Assembly: GCA_015501055.1 (NCBI GenBank)
Contig: JADNYV010000287.1
Span: 1-44,004 of the forward strand
Direction: 5' to 3'
DNA from: Mucidula mucida
Taxonomy: Eukaryota; Basidiomycota; Agaricomycetes; Agaricales; Physalacriaceae
Length of the DNA stretch: 44,004 nt
The notes beneath the pieces are model-generated. The model was not told the origin of the DNA, ran no database searches, and was given only the letters and a program-made list of their open reading frames with translations. Made by a program: the position numbers and the translations under genes. Shown piece after piece: positions 20,104 through 30,954 of the stretch. Each line of letters begins with the position of its first letter. Position 1 is the first letter of the stretch.

Positions 20104-22139
20104 TCATGACACAACTGGTTTCATTGTATGACGACTCCGCGTCCTGATAGCTTTGCCATATTTCCAAAACAAGAACGGTCTGGAGGGCAGGATTAGGATC
20201 GCGTACATCATGAAACTTTCGGAGACTCACGAAGGACATCCAATGATAATCGCCACCACCGCCAAAAGTGTATCGCCCTTTCCATAACCGAGCTTCGCGT
20301 ACATCGCCGGCGCAAACAAGGGAAATCCAAACGAAAAGACCGACCGCATGAACGTGACCGTTGCTAATACTGAACTCACGATCAATATGAGAACAGACAG
20401 GAAGTAGAAACGGACTAACCAGATGCAGCAAACAGTGTGAAGGTGTCAACCAAATACGTCTGAATGCTCTGAACGCTCAGGATCATACCCGCGCCCACGA
20501 GCGCCATCCCTACGTCAACCACCACCCAATGAACCTGCTTCTCCGCAGCCCACCCGCTTATGAGGAGCCCGATGGGAAGTATCACCGACCCAGGAAACAT
20601 CGAGGCTACAAATCAATTAGCCGATTTTAGCAAACAAGCAAATCAACGCACGAATTCGAAACTCCGGCTCCCCAATGCCCCCGTTTCGGTCTCTCAGGTA
20701 AATATAAACCCTATCCATGGTGCGCGAATTGAACTGGGAAGTGAATATCAACCCGAACCCGAGCGCAAAGTAGTGTAGCCCAGCTACACCCGATGGGTGG
20801 TGGTAGACGTCTCGGAATATGCTGTGTATAGTCGTCAGGTAAACTAGCCCGGAGACGTCAATTAGGGTAAGGAAATGGAGAAGTAGGACGTACGTACGGT
20901 AGAGGATACCATAGATGAATGCCATATACAGTCCCAGAAGCTGAACGATGGGCTCATGGATAAACAGGGCGAAAGGGCGGCGTAATGCTTTCGAGAAGAT
21001 GTGTTGCCAGCTAGTTACACGTTAGCATAGAATCTAGAAGTGGTTATTACCACATTACCTCCGAGTCTCTGACGCCTCAAACACGGTTCTATACCTCCGC
21101 GCGCCCTTCTCTTGATCCTCCCCATTGCGTAGCCTCGCCATTTTCTGCTCCAGCAGTACAGGAGCGAATGCTGTAAGAGCCGGGCTTAGATGAAACATTC
21201 ATATGATCCAGAACACGCTCACATTCTTGTAAGAAGAAGAATCCCATGATTTGAACAGCCATCGCGAAGATGCTCGTGGACCAGAACTATCGACAGTCAT
21301 GAATACGCTATGCAACCAAAAGGCGGCTACTCACCACCCATCTCCACGTCGTATGCGACGAGATCCACGCGCCGATGACAGGTCCAATGACGGGGCCCAT
21401 GAGAGGCGCTAGTGAATACGTCGCGCTTGCTCGGCCACGCTCTTCTACGCGCCAGACATCGCCGAGTACACCCATACCGACTGCCAGAGGCGGGCTCCCA
21501 CCTAGACCGGCGAGGAAACGAAATATGATGAGTTGCGTCTTGTTTTCTGCAAAACCGCAGGCCACGTTCCAAGCTATACGGACGCGTCAGCTTCGTACAC
21601 CCGAGGAGTACATGCAAGTTTACCAATGAAAAAGAGATTGGAGAGCTGTATGATGGCGGTACGGCCATAGATCTCACTAAGAGGCGCCATGAACTACGCG
21701 ATGTTAATAGACAGAAAGTGCACCCGGGCTGTAAGACGAACCAATGGGCCGATTGCTACGAACGGGCGTGAGTTCGTGAACCATTTAACGAAGACGAAGC
21801 TTACCATATGCAAGAACGAATATCGACACGGTCATTGCAACCATCGGTTGACTCGTAATGCCAAATTCCTCAGCAATCTTCCCGCTTCCAGGCGCGATCC
21901 CCGACGACGTAACCGTACTCGCGAATGTGAACAACGACACCGCCATCGTCACGCGCCATCTCTTCTGGTACGGCCAGCTGCGTTCTTAGAATCAGTGCCC
22001 ATTCCATGACCTCAACAAGTCGTGCATACTTCCTAGGGTTCTCCGGGTCGTCAGGCCCATCCCAATCGACGACGACTACGTCCCTGTAGTCCTCGCTCAC
22101 GTCCGTTTGCTGCGAAGTTCTACCTGTCTCGTCTGACAT
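20104..22139 (-). CDS. MFS multidrug transporter, DHA1 (drug:H+ antiporter) type
   Basis: Start ATG is at 22137-22139 (MSDETGRTSQQTDVSED). DPENPRN-WPYQKRW across the first intron is the typical DHA1 entry into helix 1. Next come GSGKIAEEFGI and FMAPLSEIYGRTAI (the G-X-X-D-R-x-GRR-like loop 2 motif), then FRFLAGLGGSPPLAVGMGVL and APLMGPVIGPVIGAWIS (the antiporter motif C, GPxxGPxxG). The central loop includes QKMARLRNGEDQEKGARRY. Later helices include GVAGLHYFALGFGLIF and SVILPIGLLISGWAAE, ending PFLFWKYGKAIRTRSRH and a TGA at 20104-20106. About eight short GT-AG introns splice cleanly with no break seen. It should sit in the plasma membrane and export small toxic molecules with protons. It is transcribed away from the peroxidase region. 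Confidence 0.9.
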
Positions 22140-24615
22140 GGTGCTGTGAATACGAGGTGAAGCATGGTCCATGCGCGTGCTTTTATAGATAAGATACATC
22201 TGTCAAGCGATCATAATGAATGGCGATAAGCTCTTCATGGAGCTGGCAGTGGGCGGTGAGAAGTGAGCAGCGAGAAGGTTAGTCCTAAAGGAGAGAACTG
22301 GCAACTCAGACAGGAAGACCCGCGGGTAATAGAGTGGAGGCGGTATAGAGTAAAGTCGCCAAGGTCGTCAATAATGACTGGTGTCAAAGTCAATACGGAT
22401 CCACTCTGCGCCGACCTTGTTTTTAGAATCAGTACACGATTTGAAGCATAAAGCGATGAAGAAAATGCACAACATGAAGCACAGATTCGGATGAATAGGT
22501 CAGGTTAACCCATACTTACCCTACTGATTTCTGGATGCATAGTCAGTGCCAAGACCTAGCCTGTCCTTCGACGGTGAGAAGCCGTCCCCGAGCCAGTACA
22601 TTGACCTTGCGCGTAGCGCGTTCCAATGCCAAGGCGCCAACTGGGGACTCTGAGTGACGATTCAGACAAGAAGACTCGGATATTTACGGAACCATACACA
22701 TGTGTATCTTCTCCGATGGAGCTTCACCGACTCTTGGCGACATGCAGGAGGGACCTAATACGTACTGGAAGGATTGCGGAATACCGTCATCCGAAAGCAT
22801 ATCGAGTGGAAAAGCCACAAGAAAGCTGTGAAGTTTCTGCGCCGTACTCTGAGACCCAGTACAAACGATGGAGCACTTTCTTGAGGGCTCGCAAGTGCAA
22901 TCAGTCATGGTTGAAGACAAGAGAGGTCAACCCTGAACCCACGTGATCGTGGGTGGTTATCTGTTGTTGATCCGAAACGGCATGCTCGTCCCAAAGGAAC
23001 TGCTTCATTCCTGAATTCGTGTGCGGCAGATCTTGTATTGCCAAGACCCTTTCCCGCCTTGGACACCTTCTTGCTATGATTCACGATTCACGGTCCTCCT
23101 TTGGCACCGTTCATATGGTGCTATGTTATGTGGCAGCGTGCCTTGTCGCCTTCGAAAAGGGTCTGAATCTCCGTAAATGCCGGGGACTGGATGCTCACAC
23201 ATATCTTACCAGAAATCAGCGCGAACTTCATGCGATCCTTCACACTTCCTGTTGGTGGCGACACAAATAGACTGACAATTTGTCACGCTATTGATTGTTG
23301 ATTTCGCGCAGCGCACACCCGACAAGCGGACGGATTTGCGACACGCTTCCGTACATCGCGTATCCGGTTACCCAAGAATGGGCCTTTGTGTCAGGTATCC
23401 ACTTGTACAAGCTTTTAGGTTCTAGTTCAATGCCAAGGGTATATCGCATCGGCGCTCTCTAGCCAGTTAAGTACTTGTGAGATTGATTCATCTGTTCACA
23501 GAAGTGCAACAGTATTTCGTCGTTGACAGGTGTACGGCTACATACTGTAACGAATTTCTATTCATGCAGCCTCCTAATCTCGTTATAGACCGCGTGCACA
23601 CCGCGAAATACGACTTGAACTTCCAAAAGAACTCGTTATCGTCATAAATTAATATTCGGCACGGACGTTTACAGATCGCCGGACGCAGGACTACAGTAGG
23701 GCACTACGATTCTGCGAGCAGTCAAATTAACTATTCCTCCTTCCCACCCAGCCGAGCTCACGGTAACAGAAAACTGGTTCCAACCTCCCGTCTTACGGTT
23801 GTCTTCAGAAGACCGCGCGGGCACTAGATTCCTATCATAATGGATCAGGTAACTACTAGGTGCTAAGGGTTATGTCGCCGCCAATCTCGCTGTGAAGCGG
23901 GCGTATGATACTTCACTTCACGCAGAATTCTACCACCAGGCACCCTACCGACCTCCCATGGTCGGTTGGAGATGGTCTTTATGATGCAGTCTCCGATTAT
24001 TGGACACCAATATCGAAAGAATTGCCTCATCAACTCTGCACGATTTCTGGACGTCATTACCTCCGACATGCCCGAGCAAAGAAGGGACCAGAAAGAACTG
24101 ACATTTCTGACATTTTCTATCAGGTTGACCATAGCCGAGGCATAACGTCACGAGCCCGAGCAGACAAAGAAGATGGACGGACTACTGTGAAACAAGTCAC
24201 CAGTGCTCTAGCAGAGACCCTTTTAGTCGCTTGACGCTAGCAGGCAGGCAGTCGCACTCAGAGCGTGGACCAAATGCGTGTATTCATCGTACGTACATGC
24301 TGATCCGGGTGGGTCTAGAATGATGTAAACCTCGTAGCGGTAGGTGCTCAAGAACACGATCCTCGGAAATCAACCTCCATGACCTTTAATTCCAACAGCG
24401 CAATTGGTTGGACGAATTTCTGTTCCTGGAGGGCATTACGACAAACACTCCTAACTCTACCTTTGCAAGCGAACTTCGACGGCTTGGGCGTCGACTCTCT
24501 CGTACGTCGTTGAGACCTGTCATAGGTAATATATCACAACCTGTGGGAACGTACCTTGACGCGCCCTGATAAAAGCCTTGGCCCACGACGATGGTTTTTC
24601 AGGTTCGAACAGGAA
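22140..24615. other. 2.5-kb stretch without a recognised gene
   Basis: The left part serves as the promoter side of the MFS gene and the right part as that of the peroxidase. Open frames at 22626-22946, 23019-23270 and 23905-24234 have no family pattern, start context or intron signals I trust. No repeats or transposon ends were noticed. Confidence 0.4.
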
Positions 24616-26002
24616 ATGCGCTTCATAAACCTACTCTTCCTCGTCTCAGTCTCTCGTCTTGTCGCTGCTCTTAACGGAGAGCGCGATGACGATGGCGCTG
24701 GCATTCCCAGAGTCGAAAACGCCAAGAAAGCCGCATGTGTTCCTTGGTACGGTATACGCGACGCGATTATGGGCGGCATATTTCAGGGTACGTGTGTATA
24801 AGCTGCTAGTCTGATTGAAGTTCACGTTCACTACTACAGGTCGCTGTAACGACTTATCTCGTGCCGCCATCCGCCTGGCATTTCACGATGCCGGTTAGCA
24901 GTCTTCGATATACACTTTTCAGTAATCTAACCTCAATTATAGCCCCGTTCTCGCTCGCCCTTCAAGCCGCTGGCCAACCGAACGGGGGTGCAGATGGGTC
25001 CATCATCTTCTACCCAGACGAGACGGAAAATCGACCTGACAACAACGGGCTCCAGACCATCGCTGGTATTCTTCGCCCTCTTCCAGAGCAGTTCAATGTC
25101 TCTGCAGGAGATATCGTCGCTGTAAGCTTTCTTCCACTTGTTTAACGTAACGAGCAGGTGGATTGAGTGAGTTCGATAGGTCGCCGGAGCTTTAGGGGTT
25201 GTCAGTCCCAGTCCATTCCGTGCTGATACAATTGTTAACCCACCGTTCGATAGTTATCTTGCCCGGGCGGCCCAGTCATCAGGACATACGTAGGACGTCC
25301 GGGCCCTCCACCCGTGAACCCGGATGGTCTCCTTCCGGACACAAACAGCCCCGTCGAGGTCCTCTTAGCGCGTTTTGCGGATATGGGATTCGAGCCACGG
25401 GAGCTTATGGCGCTGATTGGGTCGCATACCACTGGACGCCAGCGTTTCGTCAATCTCGCTGACAGCGGCGATTCATTCGACTCAACCGTTGATGTGTGGG
25501 ACGTGCGATTCTGTACGATTTTCGAATCAAGTGTCGATGATTGACTGATAAAGCCTTTAGATAACGAAGTACAAAGTAACGCAACGAATTTGGAAGGTGC
25601 GTATGCTGTGAGAGACGGTTGTCCTTCAACGCGCTAATTTTGTTCTAGTTCCTACTTTCCATTTGCCTAGTGATCGCGCCTTCTCCCATCATCCATCGAC
25701 GAAGAAGGACTACGATCGATTCGTGGGCTTCGACAGGCAGGAAAATTGGTAAACTACAGCATTGACCGGACTGGCCACTACTGACGCTCTGCTGTAGGGC
25801 ACAGGAGTACGCCGATGCACACGCCAAAATGAGCCTTGTAGGGCAGAATAAGTTGACTTTGACGGAGTGCACGGAGATTCTTCCTGCAGAGATCGACTTA
25901 GAGAATGTTCTCGTGAACGGCGACGACAGTACGAACCCGGCTGTTGATCCTGTTAAGCTGGAAGCGGCCATCCAGAGAAAGAGGTCGATTTGGTTGGTGT
26001 GA
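24616..26002 (+). CDS. Secreted haem peroxidase, class-II-like (generic type)
   Basis: The start MRFINLLFLVSVSRLVAAL is a signal peptide. AACVPWYGIRDAIMGGIFQG then leads to RAAIRLAFHDA, with distal Arg and His. PNGGADGSIIF supplies a calcium-site Asp, SCPGGP follows an intron, and ELMALIGSHTTGRQ carries the proximal haem His. SFDSTVDVWDVRF and NKLTLTECTEILPA match the end of the fold. Seven or so short introns join in frame and the protein is about 350 residues. Class-II fungal peroxidases oxidise phenols and lignin-related compounds with H2O2. The two Glu that bind Mn(II) in manganese peroxidase are replaced (SRAAIRL), so it is not an MnP. There are few Cys compared with classical ligninolytic enzymes. 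A generic or atypical peroxidase is the safest call. Confidence 0.85.
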
Positions 26003-26397
26003 TGTTCTACGGTTGTACATAGTTTACTTACTAGAAGTTGCCTTGTCGTTCCGTTTTCAAACTTGTGCTTTTATTGTATAGTTGATCTAGCGCCTAGCCT
26101 CCTTCAGAATATGAGCATAACTTGCAGAGCTAGCTGCCGACGGAAGATTATTGATCCGTGTCACTGTCCGCCAAGATCGTTTCTGCACCGCTTTGGTCTT
26201 AACCATCATACGCCCTTTGTCCAACATACGCAAAACATAAGCGGAAACTTTTAAGCATGGCCAGACCTTTATACAGGCAATCCATAAGATGTGATCGCGG
26301 GACTGCCAGTGGCAACGAACGCGATACAAAAGGAACAAAGACGGATCCCACCGTTTCCTCGAAAACTTCCACCTGCCACTCAGCCTAGTGCGCCTAT
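26003..26397. other. Intergenic between two plus-strand genes
   Basis: 395 bp without a recognised gene; likely the peroxidase 3' end and the promoter of the coiled-coil gene. No regulatory motif can be named. Confidence 0.4.
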
Positions 26398-28676
26398 ATG
26401 GATTCCGTCTCTGAGCCAGCTACTAGCGAGAAGCAGTTCGCGCCCGACGTCGACCTTCCGACGTGGTCTTGTATGTATCCAGGACTCACTTTAGCGTTTT
26501 CGTCAGTTGATATCGTATACTTGCTAGATATCGAGACGTCTACTGGGACAGTGCAGTCGAAAGAAACTCCTGCAAAGGTCGGCATCCTGTTGTTTCCTCT
26601 AATGCGCTCCAGTTCATCCAAGATCTAACGCCTCCATAGAATGAAACTCCAGATCCTGAGAAACCTGCTGAGCCACTAACCGCTAAGGACGCGGCAGATG
26701 GCTCAATGTTCGATAGTACTGCAGCTGACTCGACTACCACCCGTCTTGAACTTCCGAAGTCGGATAACGCTCCTAAGCTCTCTACCAACTGCAATGCGAA
26801 CATTTTTTCATTTGAAAACTTACCCATCCCGGAGAATCCATTTCCTCAAACTTCGGCACAAGAGAATTCTGGCTCTGCATGGCCGCCTAAATTTCCCCCT
26901 CCTCCGCCCACCCAACCACAACCTGTCACACCACTATCGTTCCCAAAGTTCACGTTCTACCCGAGTGCTTCCACTGCAGGCGGACAACGCCCTCCGACGC
27001 TTCATACGCCTTCGCTATCCTCCACAGCCGACGCTACCCGACCTCGGACTCCGTCGTTGATGAGCATGAGCGAGCTGGAGAAGCAGAAGGAAGATTTGTT
27101 GGAATATAAGGATCGCGTGTCTTCGCTGAAGGCAGATCGCACTAAATTTGTGATAGAGCTACGGGCGGCCCAGACGACATCGGAGAATCTCCGGAAAGAG
27201 CTGGAGACGCTCCGGGAGGACAAGGCTCTGGGGCAGCTTCAAGCAAGGCAGCTCCTAGCTTCGGAGAAGGAAATGTCCAATGGGCTTTCGCGCCAGTTGT
27301 GCGAGACGCAGAAGCACATTAATTGTGTCAGCGATGAACTCACTCAAAGCTACACCCGTCTTGATGCGCTTCAGAAGATGGTGGACAAGCAGGATTGGAT
27401 CATCTCTCAGATCCATCAGGCGGACGTGAAGAGCAAGTCGGTGATGGGGGAGAACGATGAGCTGAAGGAAAGCCTTTCGAGATTGGGAAGCGAGTTGGAG
27501 GAGACGAAGAGGTGTCTAAATGGGCGGCTTAAAGAGATCCGGAGTGCAAACGAATCGCTTCAGTCTCGGGACGCTCAGGTCCTTGACCTTCAGTGGCAGT
27601 TAAAGCAGTGCGTCCAGAACAATAATAATCTGGCGCGGCGAAACAAGTCACTCTCCTTGACATTGGATACTGTACGGGGCGAGTTGGACACGGTACGGAG
27701 CGAGTCGGAGCTAGTAAAGAGACGCGAGGCCGACCTCCTCGAGCAGATTGAAGGCTTGAAAAGGCTCTCGAGACTTCAAATGCAGACGTCAACCGAACTC
27801 ATATCCAAACTTGCCCAGGCTACGAAGGGTTTGGAGGAAGAACGCGCTCGGGCTACTTCAGCCAATACACAAATCCGCGAGGCGGCACAAACACACAGAC
27901 ATCTTCAGACACATATAGAGGAAATGACACTGCTCATGAGGAACCTTCCCCCACCCAAATCTGCGGGTCACGATTCGGGGCAATTTGACGAGGAGAACTG
28001 GCAGAGAGAGGCAGAGATACGCACTGCAAAGGAGAAGATCCAACGGATGAGGGAGCTCGAAGAGGAAGAACGTCGCCATCGAGAGGAGAAAGAGGCTGCG
28101 GAGCTGGAGAAGAGTCGGCGCGCGGCTGAAGAGCTAGAGAAAGAAGAGAAACGTCAGAGAGACATTGAGGAGAACAAGCGACGATTGCAGGAACAGAAAG
28201 CGGCGCGAGAGGACGAAGCGTGGAGTCGGGCGTCCAGCGCAGAAGAGCAGCGCTGTTTTGAGCGAGACATCGCTTGGGCGAAGAAACGGCTGCCACTGCC
28301 ATGGGATAAGGCGACGGCATTTGCGCGAGTTCAAAAGCTTTGGCCCGATTTTTCTCCCACGCAATATCAAACGAAGGAGCGCCCTCTCACACCCGAGTCC
28401 ATCATATGGCCTATTTTGGACGAATTGTACCTTTCCAGCTCTCCAGTTCCCAGGCAAATGAGCTGGGAGAACGTTGAACAATTCTTCAAATTCGCGAAGC
28501 AAAAACTCTCGACGGAAGATTATACGGAGCTCCTTCACAACATGCAGCGCGGTTTCCATCCCGACAAGTTTACGGCGTGTCTCTTGACGGCCAAGGACGA
28601 GAGTCGACGGAAGGACATAGCGATCAACGTGAACACGGTTTCGCAGGTCGTCAATAGTTTGAAGCAAATTGCGTAG
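26398..28676 (+). CDS. 719-residue coiled-coil protein with C-terminal HPDKF motif
   Basis: Exons 26398-26470, 26528-26577 and 26640-28676 join in frame. The N-terminal third is Ser/Pro/Thr-rich and disordered (FPPPPPTQPQPVTP). A long coiled coil follows from about residue 160 to 560, with Glu/Lys/Arg heptads (ELEKQKEDLLEYKDRV and later EELEKEEKRQRDIEENKRR). The C-terminal 140 residues look folded: WDKATAFARVQKLWPDF, LTPESIIWPIL, and MQRGFHPDKFTA near the end. Agaric proteins with a RWHPDKF-like motif at the C-terminus are common and uncharacterised. It is not a true J domain, since it is at the wrong end and the helices differ. The function is unknown; a scaffold or cytoskeletal adaptor is a guess. 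No break was seen. Confidence 0.85.
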
Positions 28677-29779
28677 ATCATTATAACTAGAAGAACAAAC
28701 AGTGTACCATGTACAGTAACGGTTGAAAACCACAGAACCAGCAGTCTCCATTGTTGTGGCGTAGTTTTGGGCAAGTTCCGGGTGTAGAGCATCGCCGAGT
28801 CAACGCATTTTCAAGCTGTGAGTCCGAGACCAATCCGCAATCTAGCGTATCCTTTTGACTGATATTGGGGAGGAATTGCACGTTCATGATGGCGACTGGC
28901 AAGTTTATTATTCTCCCACGCTCATGTTTCTTATTGAGACTCCACAGAAATTCCAAACCTCGATAAAAGGTTAAGGGAGAATACCGCTTGACCATCCGTG
29001 GCGCGAAGTACCCCCTGAACCAAGTCGGGTCTTGCAAGATGCAGCATTTTTATCATGTCGCGATCAAGTCGGTATCGCTATGACCGGGCTAGATCTCCGT
29101 TAGCCATTATCAGTAACTGCGCTTCATGACTGTAAGACCTTTCTTGCTTCCAAATTCCACCCAGGGCCACTTCTTTCGTGATGTTTTGCCTGTGTTGAGG
29201 TCTATGGGAGTTGTAGGGTCCTAGATGGACGCTGATTCCCGATACTACTGGTACGATTGTGTCTGTATGCTGCACGAGCGAGCTTCAAGATGGAGCAGTC
29301 TGAGGAACACTCGGTAATCTTATTGTTATTTTTCTTCAGTGTCCACCGTTGATAGCTCGTCACACTCGCGCGGGTTGTTCAAACTCGGTCGGATAGTGTT
29401 ACAATGTTACACTACTGTATCGAGTCTTGCTCATACTTTGTAGGCTAGGTTACCTGGCTACCCCCAACCAGCCGTCAATTAATATCGTAAGTGATCCATG
29501 GCTCCAGCCTTGATAGTCTGCTGACAGTTTCCTTGGCATCTCATCAAGGATTCCCTGATATGTGCTGGCGAATCCCTTCGTGGCGGGTGCTAGGAAGTTC
29601 TCCGTGTAGGCTACCCGGGCTCATCTTCTGAATGTTAACACATCCCTCCTGAAAACTGGGGAGGAGTCTCGCTTGACGATAAGGACCTGTATCTTGCAGC
29701 GGATGCGACGCCTTGGGTTCTCACTCTGCGGCTGGTTATAATGGACCTCGTCAGTTAGAAATAGACCTAGGTTTTTCCC
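28677..29779. other. Intergenic 1.1 kb, no gene seen
   Basis: A minus frame at 28687-29037 has no family features and partly overlaps the 3' end of the coiled-coil gene. I see no other gene; the right half should hold the permease promoter. Confidence 0.4.
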
Positions 29780-30666
29780 ATGGACTCCTCTTACGAGAAG
29801 AAGGCCGCCGTGACGACCGATACTGTCAGTTCGCACAGTGATCATACTGCTGTGACTGCACCACGGAAGAAGATCGCTATTTATGATCCCTCAAAGGAGA
29901 CGAAATGGACTCGCGCTGGACTGTCATTGGAGAGTTTCAAGCGTGCGCCTGGTCCCACTGGGTCAGTCAGTACTCTTAATATTTTATTGCTCCTCACTAA
30001 TACATGGCATGGCAGAGAGCAAGTGATTGCTGGCCATGCCAATCTGGATGATATCGAGGGTGACATGCCAGTCCTTCAGCCCAAGATGAAAAGTCGACAT
30101 CTCAACATGATTGCCGTCGGTCAGTCTTATTCGTCTCTATGCTATACCTCTTTAGTTATGTCGCTTTATACCAGGTGGCAGTATTGGCACAGGTCTCTTC
30201 GTCGGTTCTGGATCGGCTCTTCACAACGGAGGCCCTGCTGGAATACTCATCGTGTATATTCTGATAGGCGCTATGCTGATTAACGTCACCCAAGTAACTG
30301 TGCCTTCTACTGTCGCGTACGAATACTCATCAGGGGTCATCTTAGGCTCTCGGTGAAATGTCCATACTTTATCCCGTCTCTGGTGGCTTCTACACCCTCG
30401 CGATACGCTTTCTGGATCCCTCATTCGCTTTCGCCATGGGCTGGAACTACGTCTTTCAATGGGCAGTCGTACTTCCTCTGGAAATAACGGTCGCGGTAAC
30501 AACAGTACAATATTGGACCAACGATGATGTCCCAGTGGCAGCATGGGTGACGGTATTCTGGTTGGTCATTAGTAGGTATTCTGCTCATCCGTCACGGTCG
30601 CCATTTAATTGGGTTTTAGTCTTCGCCAGTGTATTTGGTACTCTGGGCTTCGCCGAAGAGGAATTC
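29780..30666 (+). pseudogene. Amino-acid permease, 5' half (interrupted by Plavaka)
   Basis: The start MDSSYEKKAAVTTDTVSSH opens a long cytosolic tail; MKSRHLNMIAVG-GSIGTGLFVGSG across an intron is the first transmembrane segment of the fungal AAP (YAT) family. ILIVYILIGAMLINVTQ then ALGEMSILYPVSGGFYTLA and FAMGWNYVFQWAVVLPLEIT are textbook for these H+-coupled importers. Four short introns join in frame. Coding sequence stops abruptly after FGTLGFAEEEF at 30666 (GAATTC), where the transposon begins. The frame runs 23 codons into the element to a stop at 30733-30735, so only about five of twelve helices would be made. The rest of the gene resumes at 37293. Confidence 0.92.
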
Positions 30667-30667
30667 T

Positions 30668-30830
30668 CATCAGTAAATTCCCATCCGTATGGTTGGGTAT
30701 GGTGCCGTCTGGTGTATGGTGATGCATGGTGCTAGAATCAACCATACGAACTATACTGCCATGCAGCCATAGCTGAGTGGTCTTGCCATATGTCTGTATG
30801 GTTTGTTTATGGCGAGAAGTTTTGGGTTCG
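30668..30830. repeat. Left TIR and TATGG subterminal array
   Basis: Past the TIR the word TATGG or its complement CCATA recurs many times (gtatggtgccg, gtgtatggtg, aaccatacg, gccatagc, gccatatg, ctgtatgg). It mirrors the array at the right end. Clusters like this near the ends of DNA transposons usually bind the transposase. Confidence 0.7.
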
Positions 30831-30954
30831 AGTCATGTAGTATGCTTTTTTTCGAGCGGTGTTTGTGGCTGCGTCGAGCTGCAGCTTGAGTTGTACCCCA
30901 TTACAAACGGCGACATGCACACTGGCAGAGTCCAAGTTGGTCAATGCAAGAACC

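Noticed and set aside
28520..28600. HPDKF in the coiled-coil protein as a DnaJ domain
   Set aside because: J domains need HPD between two helices with a Tyr/basic helix before it, usually N-terminal. Context and spacing differ here.
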